Assembly (NCBI RefSeq): GCF_009901955.1 | Contig: NZ_WUTS01000001.1 | Location: 186,001-250,000 of the forward strand | DNA: 64,000 bases | Origin: Halomonas icarae | GTDB lineage: Bacteria > Pseudomonadota > Gammaproteobacteria > Pseudomonadales > Halomonadaceae | Direction of reading: 5' to 3' | In this document: in pieces, positions 35,256 through 45,057 of the stretch | Numbering within the stretch: the stretch's first letter is position 1 | Layout of the letters: every line of letters starts with the position of its first letter | Notes under the pieces: model-generated | Seen by the model: only the letters and a program-made list of their open reading frames with translations | What the model was told of the DNA's origin: nothing | The model's database searches: none | Position numbers and translations under genes: made by a program

Positions 35256-37088
35256 ATGGCCAGCAGAGTCCGGGACAGGGCAGGGCGGTATATGGGTGCC
35301 TGGCTGGTGCTCACCTTCCTGTGCGCACTGGCTCCCGCCGTGCTGGCACAGCCGGTCGAGGAACGGCCCGAGGTGCGGGTGATCATCGATGTGTCGGGCA
35401 GCATGCGCGCCAACGACCCGGATCGTCTCAGGGCCAGCGCCCTTGAACTGCTGGTATCGCTGCTGCCCGAGGGCACCTCCGCCGGAGTCTGGACGTTCGG
35501 CGAGACGGTGGCGAATCCGCTGCCATCCGGAGAGGTCAATGCCGTCTGGCGACGTCGAGCTCAGGCGCTGGGCCCTGCGCTGGCGGGTGTGCAGCCCTAT
35601 ACCGATATCGAGGCCGCGGTACGCCGCGCCGCGGCGCCAGCGGCCGATGGCTGGCGCCACCTGGTTCTGCTGACCGATGGCGTGATCGACCTGCCCCCAG
35701 CGCGAGGCTCCAAGCCCGAGGTGGATGCGGCCTCGCGTCGAGAGCTGCTCGACGAGCTGGCAGTGGAGCTTGCCGATTCCGGGGTGGTCGTGCATGCCAT
35801 CGCCTTCTCCGATCAGGCCGATATGGCTCTGGTGGAGTCGCTTTCCCGCACTACCGGTGGTTTGCCCGCCCTGGTAGCGTCTCCCGAGAGCCTGCTCGTC
35901 GCCTTCCTGGACATCGTCGAACGCATCTTTCCCACCGACCGTGTTCCCTTGGAGGGTGGACGCTTTCATATAGAGCCCGGCATCGAGACCTTCTCGGCGC
36001 TTCTCTTCCACGACCCCGATGCCGAGCCGCTGATGCTGTTGGGGCCGGAGGGCAGGGAGTATCGTGCCGACGCGCCACCCCAGGGGTGGCGATGGCAGGT
36101 AGAGCCTCGCTTCGACCTGCTGCGGGTTCCCGATCCCATACCCGGCGAGTGGCGCATAGAGGGCGAGGTGACCGAGCAGAGTCGCATCGGCGTTACCTCG
36201 GCACTGACCCTGCGTACCGGGGAGTTACCTGCCACGGCCTTCCTGGGCTTCCCAATACCGGTAGAAGCCTGGCTCGAACGCGATGGTATGCCCTACACAG
36301 ACGAGCTAGAGGGGCTCTCGTTGCGTGCCGACCTCGCCGCTGCCGATGGCGAGGTGTGGGCCACGACCCGGCTTGCCCACGACGGCGAACGCTTTCGTGG
36401 CGAGCTGCCAGCCCCTACCTTGCCGGGGGGGGCGCGTCTGGTGATCACGGCCGAGGCCGAGGGGATGGTCCGTCAGCGCAGCCAGGCGATCAACCTGCTG
36501 GCCCCACTCGAGGCGAGCCATCAGCCCGAGTCGCGGCGCGTGGTGCTGACCGCTCGCCACCCCGAGCTGGCTCATCATAATACGCGTCCCTGGGCGGAAC
36601 TGGCCGGGGAGCGCCTCGAGATCGAGCCCCGGGGCGAGCGAAGCTGGATGGTCGCCCTGCCCGAACTGGATGACAGCGTCAGTCGCCCCCTGAAGCTGGG
36701 CGCCGAGGTGCGCCTTCAGGCCCAGACCCATGAGCTGCGTCTGCCCCCCCTGATGCTGTTTGCCGAGTCTGCCACCGGCCTCGACCTGGCCAGAGGACGT
36801 GGCGAGCTTTCTGCCGAGCGTTTCCACCAGGATCTGGCCGCCGGTCATGGTAGAGACGCTGACCCTGGTGGTGTCGTCGAGCGATTTGTCGGGGCTATCA
36901 ATCGGGGGGTTGCGTCCGGGGTAGAACATTGGCGCACCAGCTGGCAGCCGCGGCTATCGGGGCTGGCCGCCAGGCCGCTGGTCTGGGCGCTGGCCGGCGG
37001 CGCTGTTTTGATAGTGATACTGCTGTTCTTGTTACGCGGTCGTCGCCAGCGGCGGCGTCCTGCCCATCGGGAGGATCCCCATGTGTGA
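35256..37088 (+). CDS. von Willebrand factor A domain protein, membrane-anchored
   Basis: A 610-residue protein. A signal sequence (residues 12-32, ending VLAQP) is followed by a VWA domain with the MIDAS motif IDVSGSM (Asp45, Ser47, Ser49) and LLTDGVID. A long beta-rich region (about 225-500) follows, then one C-terminal transmembrane helix (about 575-596) and a basic tail. The topology places the VWA domain in the periplasm. Known: VWA domains bind metal and mediate protein contacts; the partner is unknown. AAGGAGG supports the start. The end overlaps the amidotransferase-like gene by 8 bp, so the products may act together. Confidence 0.85.
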   Translation: MASRVRDRAGRYMGAWLVLTFLCALAPAVLAQPVEERPEVRVIIDVSGSMRANDPDRLRASALELLVSLLPEGTSAGVWTFGETVANPLPSGEVNAVWRRRAQALGPALAGVQPYTDIEAAVRRAAAPAADGWRHLVLLTDGVIDLPPARGSKPEVDAASRRELLDELAVELADSGVVVHAIAFSDQADMALVESLSRTTGGLPALVASPESLLVAFLDIVERIFPTDRVPLEGGRFHIEPGIETFSALLFHDPDAEPLMLLGPEGREYRADAPPQGWRWQVEPRFDLLRVPDPIPGEWRIEGEVTEQSRIGVTSALTLRTGELPATAFLGFPIPVEAWLERDGMPYTDELEGLSLRADLAAADGEVWATTRLAHDGERFRGELPAPTLPGGARLVITAEAEGMVRQRSQAINLLAPLEASHQPESRRVVLTARHPELAHHNTRPWAELAGERLEIEPRGERSWMVALPELDDSVSRPLKLGAEVRLQAQTHELRLPPLMLFAESATGLDLARGRGELSAERFHQDLAAGHGRDADPGGVVERFVGAINRGVASGVEHWRTSWQPRLSGLAARPLVWALAGGAVLIVILLFLLRGRRQRRRPAHREDPHV

Positions 37089-37917
37089 ACTGTTGGGCAT
37101 GAGTGCCAATGTGCCGACCGATATCTGTTTCAGCTTTACCGGTTTTCTGCACCGGGGAGGGGGGACAGGACCGCATCGCGACGGCTGGGGAATCGCCTTC
37201 TACGAGGAGGGAGGCTATCGCGACTTTCGTGACCCGCACCCCTCGGTGCGCTCGCCCATCGCACGCCTGATCTGTGATTATCCGATCAAGTCGCATATCG
37301 TGATCAGCCATATTCGCCAGGCCAATGTGGGACAGGTGCGGCTCGCCAATACCCATCCGTTTGTCCGCGAGATGTGGGGACAGCCGTGGTGTTATGCCCA
37401 TAACGGTCAGCTCGAAGGGTGGCAGTCGCTCCCCCTCTCCTTCTATCGCCCGGTAGGGGGTACCGACAGCGAGCACGCCTTCTGCTGGTTGCTGGGCGAG
37501 CTGCGCCGCGGTTTCCCTCGGCGTCCCGAGAACGCAGAGCAGCGCCAGGCCTTGTGGCGCTTGCTTCATGAGCTCTGCGAACGGCTCCGGGGGTTGGGGG
37601 TATTCAATCTGCTGCTTGCCGATGGTGACTATCTCTACACCTACTGCTCCACCAAGCTGGCCCATATCACCCGGCGTGCCCCCTTTGGCAGTGCGAGCCT
37701 GTCGGATGCCGAGCTGACGGTGAATTTCGCCGAACATACCACCAGCCGCGATATTGTCTCGGTGATTGCCACCGAGCCGCTGACCGATAATGAGGCCTGG
37801 GAGCGGATGGCGCCCGGTGAGCTGCTGGTGTGGCGAGATGGTCAGATACAGGCCCGTTTTGGCCAACGCGAAGAAGCACGGGACGCGCCAGGTCAAGAAT
37901 CTAAACAGGGGTTTTAA
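37081..37917 (+). CDS. class II glutamine amidotransferase-like protein (YafJ family)
   Basis: A 278-residue Ntn-hydrolase. After Met the N-terminal Cys2 (MCELLGMSAN) is the expected nucleophile. Further family motifs are GTGPHRDGWGIAFYEEGG, ISHIRQAN, AHNGQLEGW and GGTDSEHAF. Known: YafJ-type proteins have the glutaminase domain alone; the ammonia acceptor is unknown. It overlaps the VWA gene by 8 bp and so is translationally coupled to it. Confidence 0.92.
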   Translation: MCELLGMSANVPTDICFSFTGFLHRGGGTGPHRDGWGIAFYEEGGYRDFRDPHPSVRSPIARLICDYPIKSHIVISHIRQANVGQVRLANTHPFVREMWGQPWCYAHNGQLEGWQSLPLSFYRPVGGTDSEHAFCWLLGELRRGFPRRPENAEQRQALWRLLHELCERLRGLGVFNLLLADGDYLYTYCSTKLAHITRRAPFGSASLSDAELTVNFAEHTTSRDIVSVIATEPLTDNEAWERMAPGELLVWRDGQIQARFGQREEARDAPGQESKQGF

Positions 37918-38012
37918 TCAATCGTTTTACAGCGCGGCAGGCACGGTAGTAAGGTAGCCTCGGGATAACAAGAAGCGTCGATGTCATATCGTCGATACTG
38001 CGGAGACACGTG

Positions 38013-39698
38013 ATGAGTGAACATGCCCACGCCCCCATTCTCGAAGGCCCCGAGCTCAGCGGCATGGAGGCGTACCGGTCGGTCACCGACATCTTCCACG
38101 CGGCGGTGGGCAAATATGCCAAAAAGCCCGCCTTCAGCTGCATGGGGCAGACGCTGAGCTTCGCCGACCTGGAGCGTCTCTCCGGTGACTTCGCGGCCTG
38201 GCTGCAGCATGAAACCACCCTGCAGCCAGGTGATCGCATCGCCATTCAGCTTCCCAACCTGCTGCAGTTTCCGGTGGCGGTGTTCGGTGCCATGCGTGCC
38301 GGCCTGGTGGTGGTCAACACCAATCCGCTCTATACCGAACGCGAGATGGCCCACCAGTTCAAGGATTCGGGCGCCAAGGCGATCGTGATACTCGCCAACA
38401 TGGCAGGCAAGCTCGAGAAGATCCTCGATCGTACCGATATCCAGCACGTGGTGGTGACCGAGCTTGCGGATCTGCATGGCTTTCCCAAGCGACCGCTGAT
38501 CAACCTGGCGGTCAAGCACCTCAAGAAGCTGGTGCCGGCCTATCGGCTTCCCGGCCACACGCCACTGCGCCAGGCCCTCAAGGTGGGAAGCGCCCAACAG
38601 CATCGCGAAGTGGAGCGCGAGCTCGATGATGTGGCGGCACTGCAGTACACCGGGGGGACCACGGGCCTGGCCAAGGGCACCATGCTGACCCATCGAAATC
38701 TGGTGGCAAACATGATCCAGGCCGGCCAGGCCATCGGCCCGGGTCTCGAACATGGCAATGAGGTGGTGATCGCGCCGCTGCCGGTCTATCACATCTATAC
38801 CTTTACGGTGAACTGCCTGTTTCTGATGGAGACCGGCAACCACTCGCTGTTGATCACCAATCCGAGGGATCTCCCGGGCTTTGTGAAGGAGCTGCGCAAG
38901 GTGCCCTTCACCGCCTTTATCGGTCTCAACACCCTGTTCAATGCCCTGTGCAACCGCGAGGATTTCCGCTCTCTGGACTTCTCTCGCCTGCACCTGACCA
39001 TCTCCGGGGGCATGGCCCTGACCAGGTCGGTGGCCGAACGCTGGAAGGAGGTCACCGGCTGCGAGATTGCCGAAGGCTATGGGCTGACCGAGACCTCTCC
39101 GGTGGTCAGCTTCAACCCCGTCGACGCGATACAGCTGGGGACCATTGGCAAGCCGGTTGCGGGTACTCGGGTCAAGGTGGTGGATGCCGATGGCAATGAC
39201 CTGGCCTTCGGGGAGCCGGGTGAGCTCTGTGTTCAGGGTCCTCAGGTCATGAAGGGGTACTGGAACCGTGATGACGAGACCGCTCAGGTGATCGATGCAC
39301 AGGGCTGGTTCCATACCGGGGATATTGCCGTGCTGCAGGAAGATGGCTATATCCGCATCGTCGACCGCAAGAAGGACATGATTCTGGTCTCGGGCTTCAA
39401 CGTCTATCCCAACGAGATCGAGGACGTGGTGGCACAGCATCCCGATGTGCTGGAGGCGGCGGCGGTGGGGGTGCCCGATGCTGCCAGCGGCGAGACGATC
39501 AAGCTGTTCGTGGTGCCCCGTGGCAGCGCCGAGATCGACCCCGAGGCGTTGCGCGCCTGGTGCAAGAAGCAGCTCACCGGCTACAAGGTGCCGCGGGTCG
39601 TCGAGGTGCGTGACGAGCTGCCCAAGACCAATGTAGGCAAGGTGCTGCGCCGCCAACTCAGGGACGAGGAGCGGGAGAAGGCCGGCAAGGGCGACTGA
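38013..39698 (+). CDS. fadD: long-chain fatty acid-CoA ligase
   Basis: A 561-residue adenylate-forming enzyme of FadD length. Seen: the AMP/ATP motif YTGGTTGLAKGTMLTH, GYGLTETSPVVSFNP, the DGWFHTGDIA-like segment GWFHTGDIAVLQEDGYIRI, the hinge DRKKDMILVSGFNVYP and the C-terminal catalytic lysine in PKTNVGKVLRR. Known role: activates long-chain fatty acids to acyl-CoA at the inner membrane. ATG 38013 follows CGGAG. Single gene with its own terminator. Confidence 0.94.
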   Translation: MSEHAHAPILEGPELSGMEAYRSVTDIFHAAVGKYAKKPAFSCMGQTLSFADLERLSGDFAAWLQHETTLQPGDRIAIQLPNLLQFPVAVFGAMRAGLVVVNTNPLYTEREMAHQFKDSGAKAIVILANMAGKLEKILDRTDIQHVVVTELADLHGFPKRPLINLAVKHLKKLVPAYRLPGHTPLRQALKVGSAQQHREVERELDDVAALQYTGGTTGLAKGTMLTHRNLVANMIQAGQAIGPGLEHGNEVVIAPLPVYHIYTFTVNCLFLMETGNHSLLITNPRDLPGFVKELRKVPFTAFIGLNTLFNALCNREDFRSLDFSRLHLTISGGMALTRSVAERWKEVTGCEIAEGYGLTETSPVVSFNPVDAIQLGTIGKPVAGTRVKVVDADGNDLAFGEPGELCVQGPQVMKGYWNRDDETAQVIDAQGWFHTGDIAVLQEDGYIRIVDRKKDMILVSGFNVYPNEIEDVVAQHPDVLEAAAVGVPDAASGETIKLFVVPRGSAEIDPEALRAWCKKQLTGYKVPRVVEVRDELPKTNVGKVLRRQLRDEEREKAGKGD

Positions 39699-39748
39699 GT
39701 CCCCGTCATCGATTGGCCGCCGCTGCGGCCGCGGCGTTACAATAGGCC

Positions 39749-39782
39749 GCCCGCGTCGGAGTCTCCGGCGCGGGCTTTGTTG
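39749..39782 (+). terminator. rho-independent terminator of fadD
   Basis: GCCCGCGTCGG pairs with CCGGCGCGGGC (one T-G wobble) around AGTCT, followed by TTTGTTGT. It lies 50 bp after the fadD stop and before hrpA. Confidence 0.8.
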
Positions 39783-39830
39783 TCATCCCTTGATACCAGC
39801 CCCTAGTTGCCAGTCCTTACCGGAGTCGCC

Positions 39831-42800
39831 GTGCCCGACGAGACCCCTGCCATCACCTCACAAAGCCTTTCCGATGCCGAGCGACTGCGCCAGTTGCGCC
39901 TCGGACTGGATAGCGTGCTGTTGCGCGACCACCCGAACCTGGAAAAGCGCCTCAAGGGACTGTCGCGTCGCCTGAAGGAGGGCAAGCCGGTGGATCGCGG
40001 CCTGGCCGAGGTGGAAAAAGCCATGGCGCGCTCTCGCGGCCTGATGGAGCGCCGTACGGCCCGGCCGGTCACGCTCAACTACCCGCCCGAGCTGCCAGTG
40101 GTAGAGCATCGCGAGGATATCCTGGCGGCCCTTCGCGACCATCAGGTGGTAGTGGTGGCCGGCGAGACCGGCTCCGGCAAGACCACCCAGCTGCCCAAGC
40201 TCTGCCTGGAGCTTGGACTGGGGCGGCGCGGACTGATCGGCCATACCCAGCCACGCCGGCTGGCCGCTCGCTCGGTCGCCACGCGCCTGGCCGAGGAGCT
40301 CGAGACACCGTTGGGCGAGCAGGTGGGCTACCAGGTGCGCTTCACCGACCAGAGCGGCGATGACACCCTGGTCAAGCTGATGACCGACGGTATCCTGCTG
40401 GCCGAGACACGACACGATCCGGACCTGCGCCGTTACGAGGCGATCATCATCGACGAGGCTCACGAGCGCAGCCTCAATATCGACTTCCTGCTCGGCTATC
40501 TGCGCCGGCTGCTGCCGCGGCGCCCCGATCTCAAGGTGATCATCACCTCGGCGACCATCGATGTGGAGCGTTTCGCGGCGCACTTCGCGCTGCCAGGTGC
40601 CGAGGGAGAGGCGACACCCGCGCCGGTGGTGGAGGTCTCGGGGCGCACCTACCCGGTCGAGGTGCGCTACCGACCGCTGGTGCGCGAGGCCGATGACGAG
40701 GAGGACCGCACCCTGCAGGAGGGGATCCTCCACGCCGTGGAGGAGATCGAGCGTATCGAGCGCGAGAAGGGGTGGCGTCATGGCCCCCGTGATGTGCTGG
40801 TCTTTCTGCCCGGTGAGCGCGAAATCCGTGAAACCGCCGACACCCTACGGCGTGCCGATCTGCGTGGCACCGAGGTCCTGCCGCTCTATGCGCGGCTCTC
40901 CAATGCCGAACAGAATCGGGTCTTCGCCCCCCATGCCGGTCGACGAATCGTGCTCTCCACCAACGTCGCCGAGACCTCGCTCACCGTGCCGGGCATCCGT
41001 TATGTGATCGATCCCGGCCTGGTGCGTATCAGCCGCTACAGCTACCGCTCCAAGATCCAGCGCCTGCCGGTGGAGCCGGTCAGTCAGGCCAGCGCCAATC
41101 AGCGCAAGGGGCGCTGCGGGCGTATTGCCGAGGGTGTATGCATTCGCCTCTATGACGAGGAGGACTTCCTCGCTCGTCCCGAGTTTACCGATCCCGAGAT
41201 CCGGCGTACCAATCTGGCCTCGGTGATCCTCTCGATGTTGTCGCTCAAGCTTGGCAGTATCGAGGCGTTCCCCTTCGTCGACCCGCCGGATGCGCGCTTC
41301 ATTACCGACGGTTTCAAGCTGCTGTTCGAGCTCGGCGCGGTCGACCAGGAAAGCCGCCTGACCCCCATCGGACGCAAGCTGGCCCGACTGCCCATTGATC
41401 CGCGACTGGCGCGCATGGTGCTGGCCGGTGCCGAGCAGGGCGGGCTGCGTGATGTGCTGGTCGTGGTGGCAGGCCTGGCGGTGCAGGACCCCCGTGACCG
41501 CCCGGCGGACAAGCGCCAGGCCGCGGACCAGGCTCACCGCCGATGGCAGGATCCCGAGTCCGACTTCATGGCGCTGCTCAACCTCTGGCACGGTTTCGAG
41601 GCCGCCCGGGAAGAGCTCTCCGGCAACCGTCTCCGGCGCTGGTGCAAGGAGCGCTACATCAACTACCTGCGCATGCGCGAGTGGCAGGATACCTTCCGGC
41701 AGCTGCGTCAGCTGCTGCGCGACATGCAGATCGAGGTGCCGCCACCGGCGCCTCTTCCCGTGGCCGATGAGGGTGAGCCCACGGAGGCCAGCCGTGAGGC
41801 GAGACGACAGAGCAGCGTGGCGCTGCATCGCGCGCTGCTGCCGGGGCTGCTCTCCCACCTGGGTTTGCTCACCGAGAATCGCGACTACCTGGGGGCGCGC
41901 AATCGCAAGTTCGTGATTCACCCGGGGTCGGGGTTGGCCAAGAAGTCGCCCAAGTGGCTGATGGCCTTCGAGCTGGTGGAGACCACGCGGCTTTTCGCCC
42001 GCACCGTGGCGAAGATCGACCCACGCTGGATCGAGCCCGTGGCCGGCCATCTGGTCAAGCGCAGCTACGCCGACCCGCACTGGGAAATGAAGCGGGCCCA
42101 GGTGGTCGCCAGCGAGCAGGTCACCCTCTTCGGCCTGCCCATCGTCAGTGGCAGGCGGGTGCACTATGGGCCCATCGCACCGGCCGAGGCCCGGGAGCTG
42201 TTTATCCGCCGGGCCCTGGTGGAGGGGGAGTTCAGAACCCGTGGAGAGTTCTTTACCCACAACCGGGCGCTGATCGAGGAGGTCGAGGATCTCGAGGATC
42301 GTGCGCGCAAGCGCGATATCCTGGTCGACGAGGAGAGCCTGTTTGCCTTCTACGATGAGCGCATCCCCGCCGAGATCCATCACGGCAAGGGCTTCGAGGC
42401 CTGGCGCAGCAAGGCCGAGCGCGATGACCCCGGCATCCTCAAGTTCGACCGGGATGCCCTGCTGGCGCGGGAGGCCAGCGAGGTCACCGCCAGCGACTAT
42501 CCGGATGTACTCTCGCTCAATGGGGTGCGCTACCCCCTCGACTATCACTTCGAACCTGGAGCGGTGGACGACGGGGTCACCCTCACCGTGCCGGCGGCGA
42601 TGCTGCCACAGCTGCCGCTGGCACGGCTGGAGTGGCTGGTGCCGGGCATGCTGCGCGAGAAGTGCATCGCCCTGATGAAGTCGCTGCCCAAGTCGGTGCG
42701 CCGCCAGGTGGTGCCGATCCCCGACTGGGTCGATGCCGCCCTGGAGGCCATGGTTCCCGATGATACGCCGCTGACCGAGGCGCTGGGCGAGTTCCTGCGC

Positions 42801-43856
42801 CGCAGAACCGGGGTGCGGGTGCATCCCGATGACTGGCGCCTGGATCAACTCGACCCTCACCTGGTGATGAACCTTCGGGTGGTGGATCACGCCGGTGAGC
42901 TCCTGGGGCAGGGGCGCGATGCACGTGAACTGGAGCGGCGCTTCGAGGCGGCCGCGGGGGAGGGCGCCCGGGCCCTGGCACGGCAGGCCAGTGTGGCCGA
43001 TGACCTGGAAGGCCTGCCCGCGGAGGGGCTTCCCGAGTCTCGGGTGACCACTCAGGCGGGCATTCGTGTCGAGGCCTTTCCGGCGCTGGTGCCCAGGGGG
43101 GATGCCTTCGGGGTGGAGCTCTTCGATCATCCCGACAAGGCGCGTCAGGCGCATCGCGATGGCATCGTGACGCTGGCCATGCGCAAACTGCCCCAGATCG
43201 TGCGCGAGGTCGAGCGGCTCAAGGGGGTGGAGACCTGTGCGCTGCTGTTTGCCAAGGTGGGCAGCCGTCGTCAGTTCGCCGATGATCTGGTGCGTGCGGT
43301 GTTCGCCAGCACCCTGGCGGTGGAGCCGCTGCCGCGCTCTACCGACGACTTCGAGACGCGTCTGGCACAATACCAGGAGGCGCTGCTGCCAGAGGCCAAG
43401 CGGCGTCTGGCCATCGTCGAGGATGCCCTGAAGGGCCATCTGGCCGTGACCAAGGCGCTGAAAGGCAACCTGAATCTGGCGCTGGCGCTGGTCTACGCTG
43501 ATCTCAAGACGCAGATGGCTCGCCTCGTGCACCCCGGTTTTATCAGTGAGGCAGGCGAGTGGCTGCAGGCGTATCCTCGCTATATGGAGGCGGCGCTGAT
43601 TCGCCTGGAGAAGGCTCCCAAGGAGCGCAATCGTGACCAGATGTATATGCAGCAGGTTCAGGAGCTCGAGGCGCGGCTCTCTGCGCGGCTGGAGAGCGAA
43701 CGCCGCGGCGGCATGGTGCCGCCCGAGCTTGACGAGTTTCGCTGGTGGATCGAGGAGCTGCGCGTCTCGCTCTTTGCCCAGCAGCTGGGCACCGCCTTCC
43801 CCGTATCCGCGAAGCGACTCGAGAGGCGCTGGGCCGAAATTACCGGGCGTGGTTGA
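39831..43856 (+). CDS. hrpA: ATP-dependent RNA helicase HrpA
   Basis: About 1341 residues, near the E. coli HrpA length of 1300. DEAH helicase motifs: GETGSGKTTQLPK (I), TQPRRLAARSVA (Ia), DEAHERSLN (II), ITSATID (III), STNVAETSLTVPG (V) and QRKGRCGRIAEG (VI), then HA2, OB and the long HrpA C-terminal domain. GTG 39831 is preferred, with CGGAG close upstream; a TTG at 39807 is the only earlier option. Known: HrpA acts in mRNA processing and rescue of collided ribosomes. Very regular GC3 makes long antisense open frames across it; these are not genes. Confidence 0.95.
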   Translation: MPDETPAITSQSLSDAERLRQLRLGLDSVLLRDHPNLEKRLKGLSRRLKEGKPVDRGLAEVEKAMARSRGLMERRTARPVTLNYPPELPVVEHREDILAALRDHQVVVVAGETGSGKTTQLPKLCLELGLGRRGLIGHTQPRRLAARSVATRLAEELETPLGEQVGYQVRFTDQSGDDTLVKLMTDGILLAETRHDPDLRRYEAIIIDEAHERSLNIDFLLGYLRRLLPRRPDLKVIITSATIDVERFAAHFALPGAEGEATPAPVVEVSGRTYPVEVRYRPLVREADDEEDRTLQEGILHAVEEIERIEREKGWRHGPRDVLVFLPGEREIRETADTLRRADLRGTEVLPLYARLSNAEQNRVFAPHAGRRIVLSTNVAETSLTVPGIRYVIDPGLVRISRYSYRSKIQRLPVEPVSQASANQRKGRCGRIAEGVCIRLYDEEDFLARPEFTDPEIRRTNLASVILSMLSLKLGSIEAFPFVDPPDARFITDGFKLLFELGAVDQESRLTPIGRKLARLPIDPRLARMVLAGAEQGGLRDVLVVVAGLAVQDPRDRPADKRQAADQAHRRWQDPESDFMALLNLWHGFEAAREELSGNRLRRWCKERYINYLRMREWQDTFRQLRQLLRDMQIEVPPPAPLPVADEGEPTEASREARRQSSVALHRALLPGLLSHLGLLTENRDYLGARNRKFVIHPGSGLAKKSPKWLMAFELVETTRLFARTVAKIDPRWIEPVAGHLVKRSYADPHWEMKRAQVVASEQVTLFGLPIVSGRRVHYGPIAPAEARELFIRRALVEGEFRTRGEFFTHNRALIEEVEDLEDRARKRDILVDEESLFAFYDERIPAEIHHGKGFEAWRSKAERDDPGILKFDRDALLAREASEVTASDYPDVLSLNGVRYPLDYHFEPGAVDDGVTLTVPAAMLPQLPLARLEWLVPGMLREKCIALMKSLPKSVRRQVVPIPDWVDAALEAMVPDDTPLTEALGEFLRRRTGVRVHPDDWRLDQLDPHLVMNLRVVDHAGELLGQGRDARELERRFEAAAGEGARALARQASVADDLEGLPAEGLPESRVTTQAGIRVEAFPALVPRGDAFGVELFDHPDKARQAHRDGIVTLAMRKLPQIVREVERLKGVETCALLFAKVGSRRQFADDLVRAVFASTLAVEPLPRSTDDFETRLAQYQEALLPEAKRRLAIVEDALKGHLAVTKALKGNLNLALALVYADLKTQMARLVHPGFISEAGEWLQAYPRYMEAALIRLEKAPKERNRDQMYMQQVQELEARLSARLESERRGGMVPPELDEFRWWIEELRVSLFAQQLGTAFPVSAKRLERRWAEITGRG

Positions 43857-43919
43857 GCGTCCCGTCACACTGGGCGCCGCGGTGACCCTGGCGGTCGCGG
43901 CCGTCGCAAGGAGAATGGC

Positions 43920-45032
43920 ATGAATCAAGTGGTGATAACCGGCACGGGACTCTATACGCCGGAACACAGCATCGACAACGACGCCCTGGTGGCCTCGTTC
44001 AATGCTTGGGTAGACGCCGAGAATGAGCGCCGCCAGCGGGCCGGCAACGAGCAGCGCCTGGCGCACTCGAGCAGTGATTTTATCGTCAAGGCGTCGGGCA
44101 TTCACAGCCGCCATGTGCTCGATGCAGCGGGCATCCTCGACCCAGAGCGTATGCGCCCCAGGCTGCGCGAGCGTGATAACGACGAGCCCTCGATCCAGTG
44201 CGAGATGGGCGCCAGGGCCGCCCGTGAGGCCCTGGAATACGCCGGCGTGGAGGCCGGTGAAATCGATCTGGTCATCGTCGGCTGTTCCAACCTTGAGCGC
44301 CCCTATCCGGCGCTGGCGGTGGAGCTACAGGCCGAGCTCGGTGCTGGCGGTTATGCGTTCGACATGAATGTCGCCTGTTCCTCGGCTACCTTCGCCATCG
44401 AGACGGCAGCCAACGCCATCCGCGCCGGCAGCGCCAGTCGTGCCCTGGTGGTCAACCCCGAGATCTGTTCGGCGCACCTCAACTTCCGGGATCGCGACAG
44501 TCACTTCATCTTCGGTGACGCCTGCACGGCGATCGTGCTGGAACGTGACGACCTGGCCACTGCCACGCAGCGCTTCGAGGTCCTCGGTACTCGTCTGGTG
44601 ACACGCTTCTCCAATGCGATCCGCAACAATGCCGGCTTCCTGAATCGCGTGACCGATACCGATCCGCTGGCTGAGGACAAGCTGTTTGTGCAGGAAGGGC
44701 GGCGAGTCTTCAAGGAGGTGTGTCCCATGGTGGCGACACTGATCCGTGATCATCTGCAGAGTCTTGGCCTTGGAGGCGATGACCTGGCTCGCATGTGGCT
44801 GCATCAGGCCAACCGGCATATGAACGATCTGATCGCTCGTCGCGTGCTGGGGCGTGACCCCGACGAGCATGAGGCGCCGGTGATCCTCGACCGCTATGCC
44901 AACACGAGCTCGGCAGGCTCGATCATCGCCTTCCATCTGCACCGGGATGACCTGGCCGCCGGCGACAGTGGCGTGATCTGCTCCTTCGGTGCCGGCTACA
45001 GCGCCGGCAGCGTGGTGGTTCGGCGCGTCTGA
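43920..45032 (+). CDS. beta-ketoacyl-ACP synthase III
   Basis: A 370-residue thiolase-fold enzyme with the FabH triad: Cys153 in MNVACSSATF, His295 in WLHQANRHM and Asn328 in RYANTSSAGS. It is longer than E. coli FabH (317) because of an N-terminal insertion around residues 28-85. Known reaction: condensation of an acyl-CoA with malonyl-ACP to start fatty acid or related chains. No other fab gene is adjacent; mlaA follows after 25 bp. The primer specificity is unknown, and the standard FabH may be elsewhere. Confidence 0.88.
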   Translation: MNQVVITGTGLYTPEHSIDNDALVASFNAWVDAENERRQRAGNEQRLAHSSSDFIVKASGIHSRHVLDAAGILDPERMRPRLRERDNDEPSIQCEMGARAAREALEYAGVEAGEIDLVIVGCSNLERPYPALAVELQAELGAGGYAFDMNVACSSATFAIETAANAIRAGSASRALVVNPEICSAHLNFRDRDSHFIFGDACTAIVLERDDLATATQRFEVLGTRLVTRFSNAIRNNAGFLNRVTDTDPLAEDKLFVQEGRRVFKEVCPMVATLIRDHLQSLGLGGDDLARMWLHQANRHMNDLIARRVLGRDPDEHEAPVILDRYANTSSAGSIIAFHLHRDDLAAGDSGVICSFGAGYSAGSVVVRRV

Positions 45033-45057
45033 TATCAGAAATTTCAGGGAGATATTG

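Noticed and set aside
37914..39656. A 580-codon open frame antisense to fadD
   Set aside because: Shadow frame: composition is unlike a protein and fadD has all catalytic motifs.
40845..44114. A 1089-codon open frame antisense to hrpA and the synthase III start
   Set aside because: It mirrors highly biased GC-rich codons of hrpA, its translation is rich in His/Gln/Arg/Gly without recognisable domains, and hrpA on the other strand is unmistakable.
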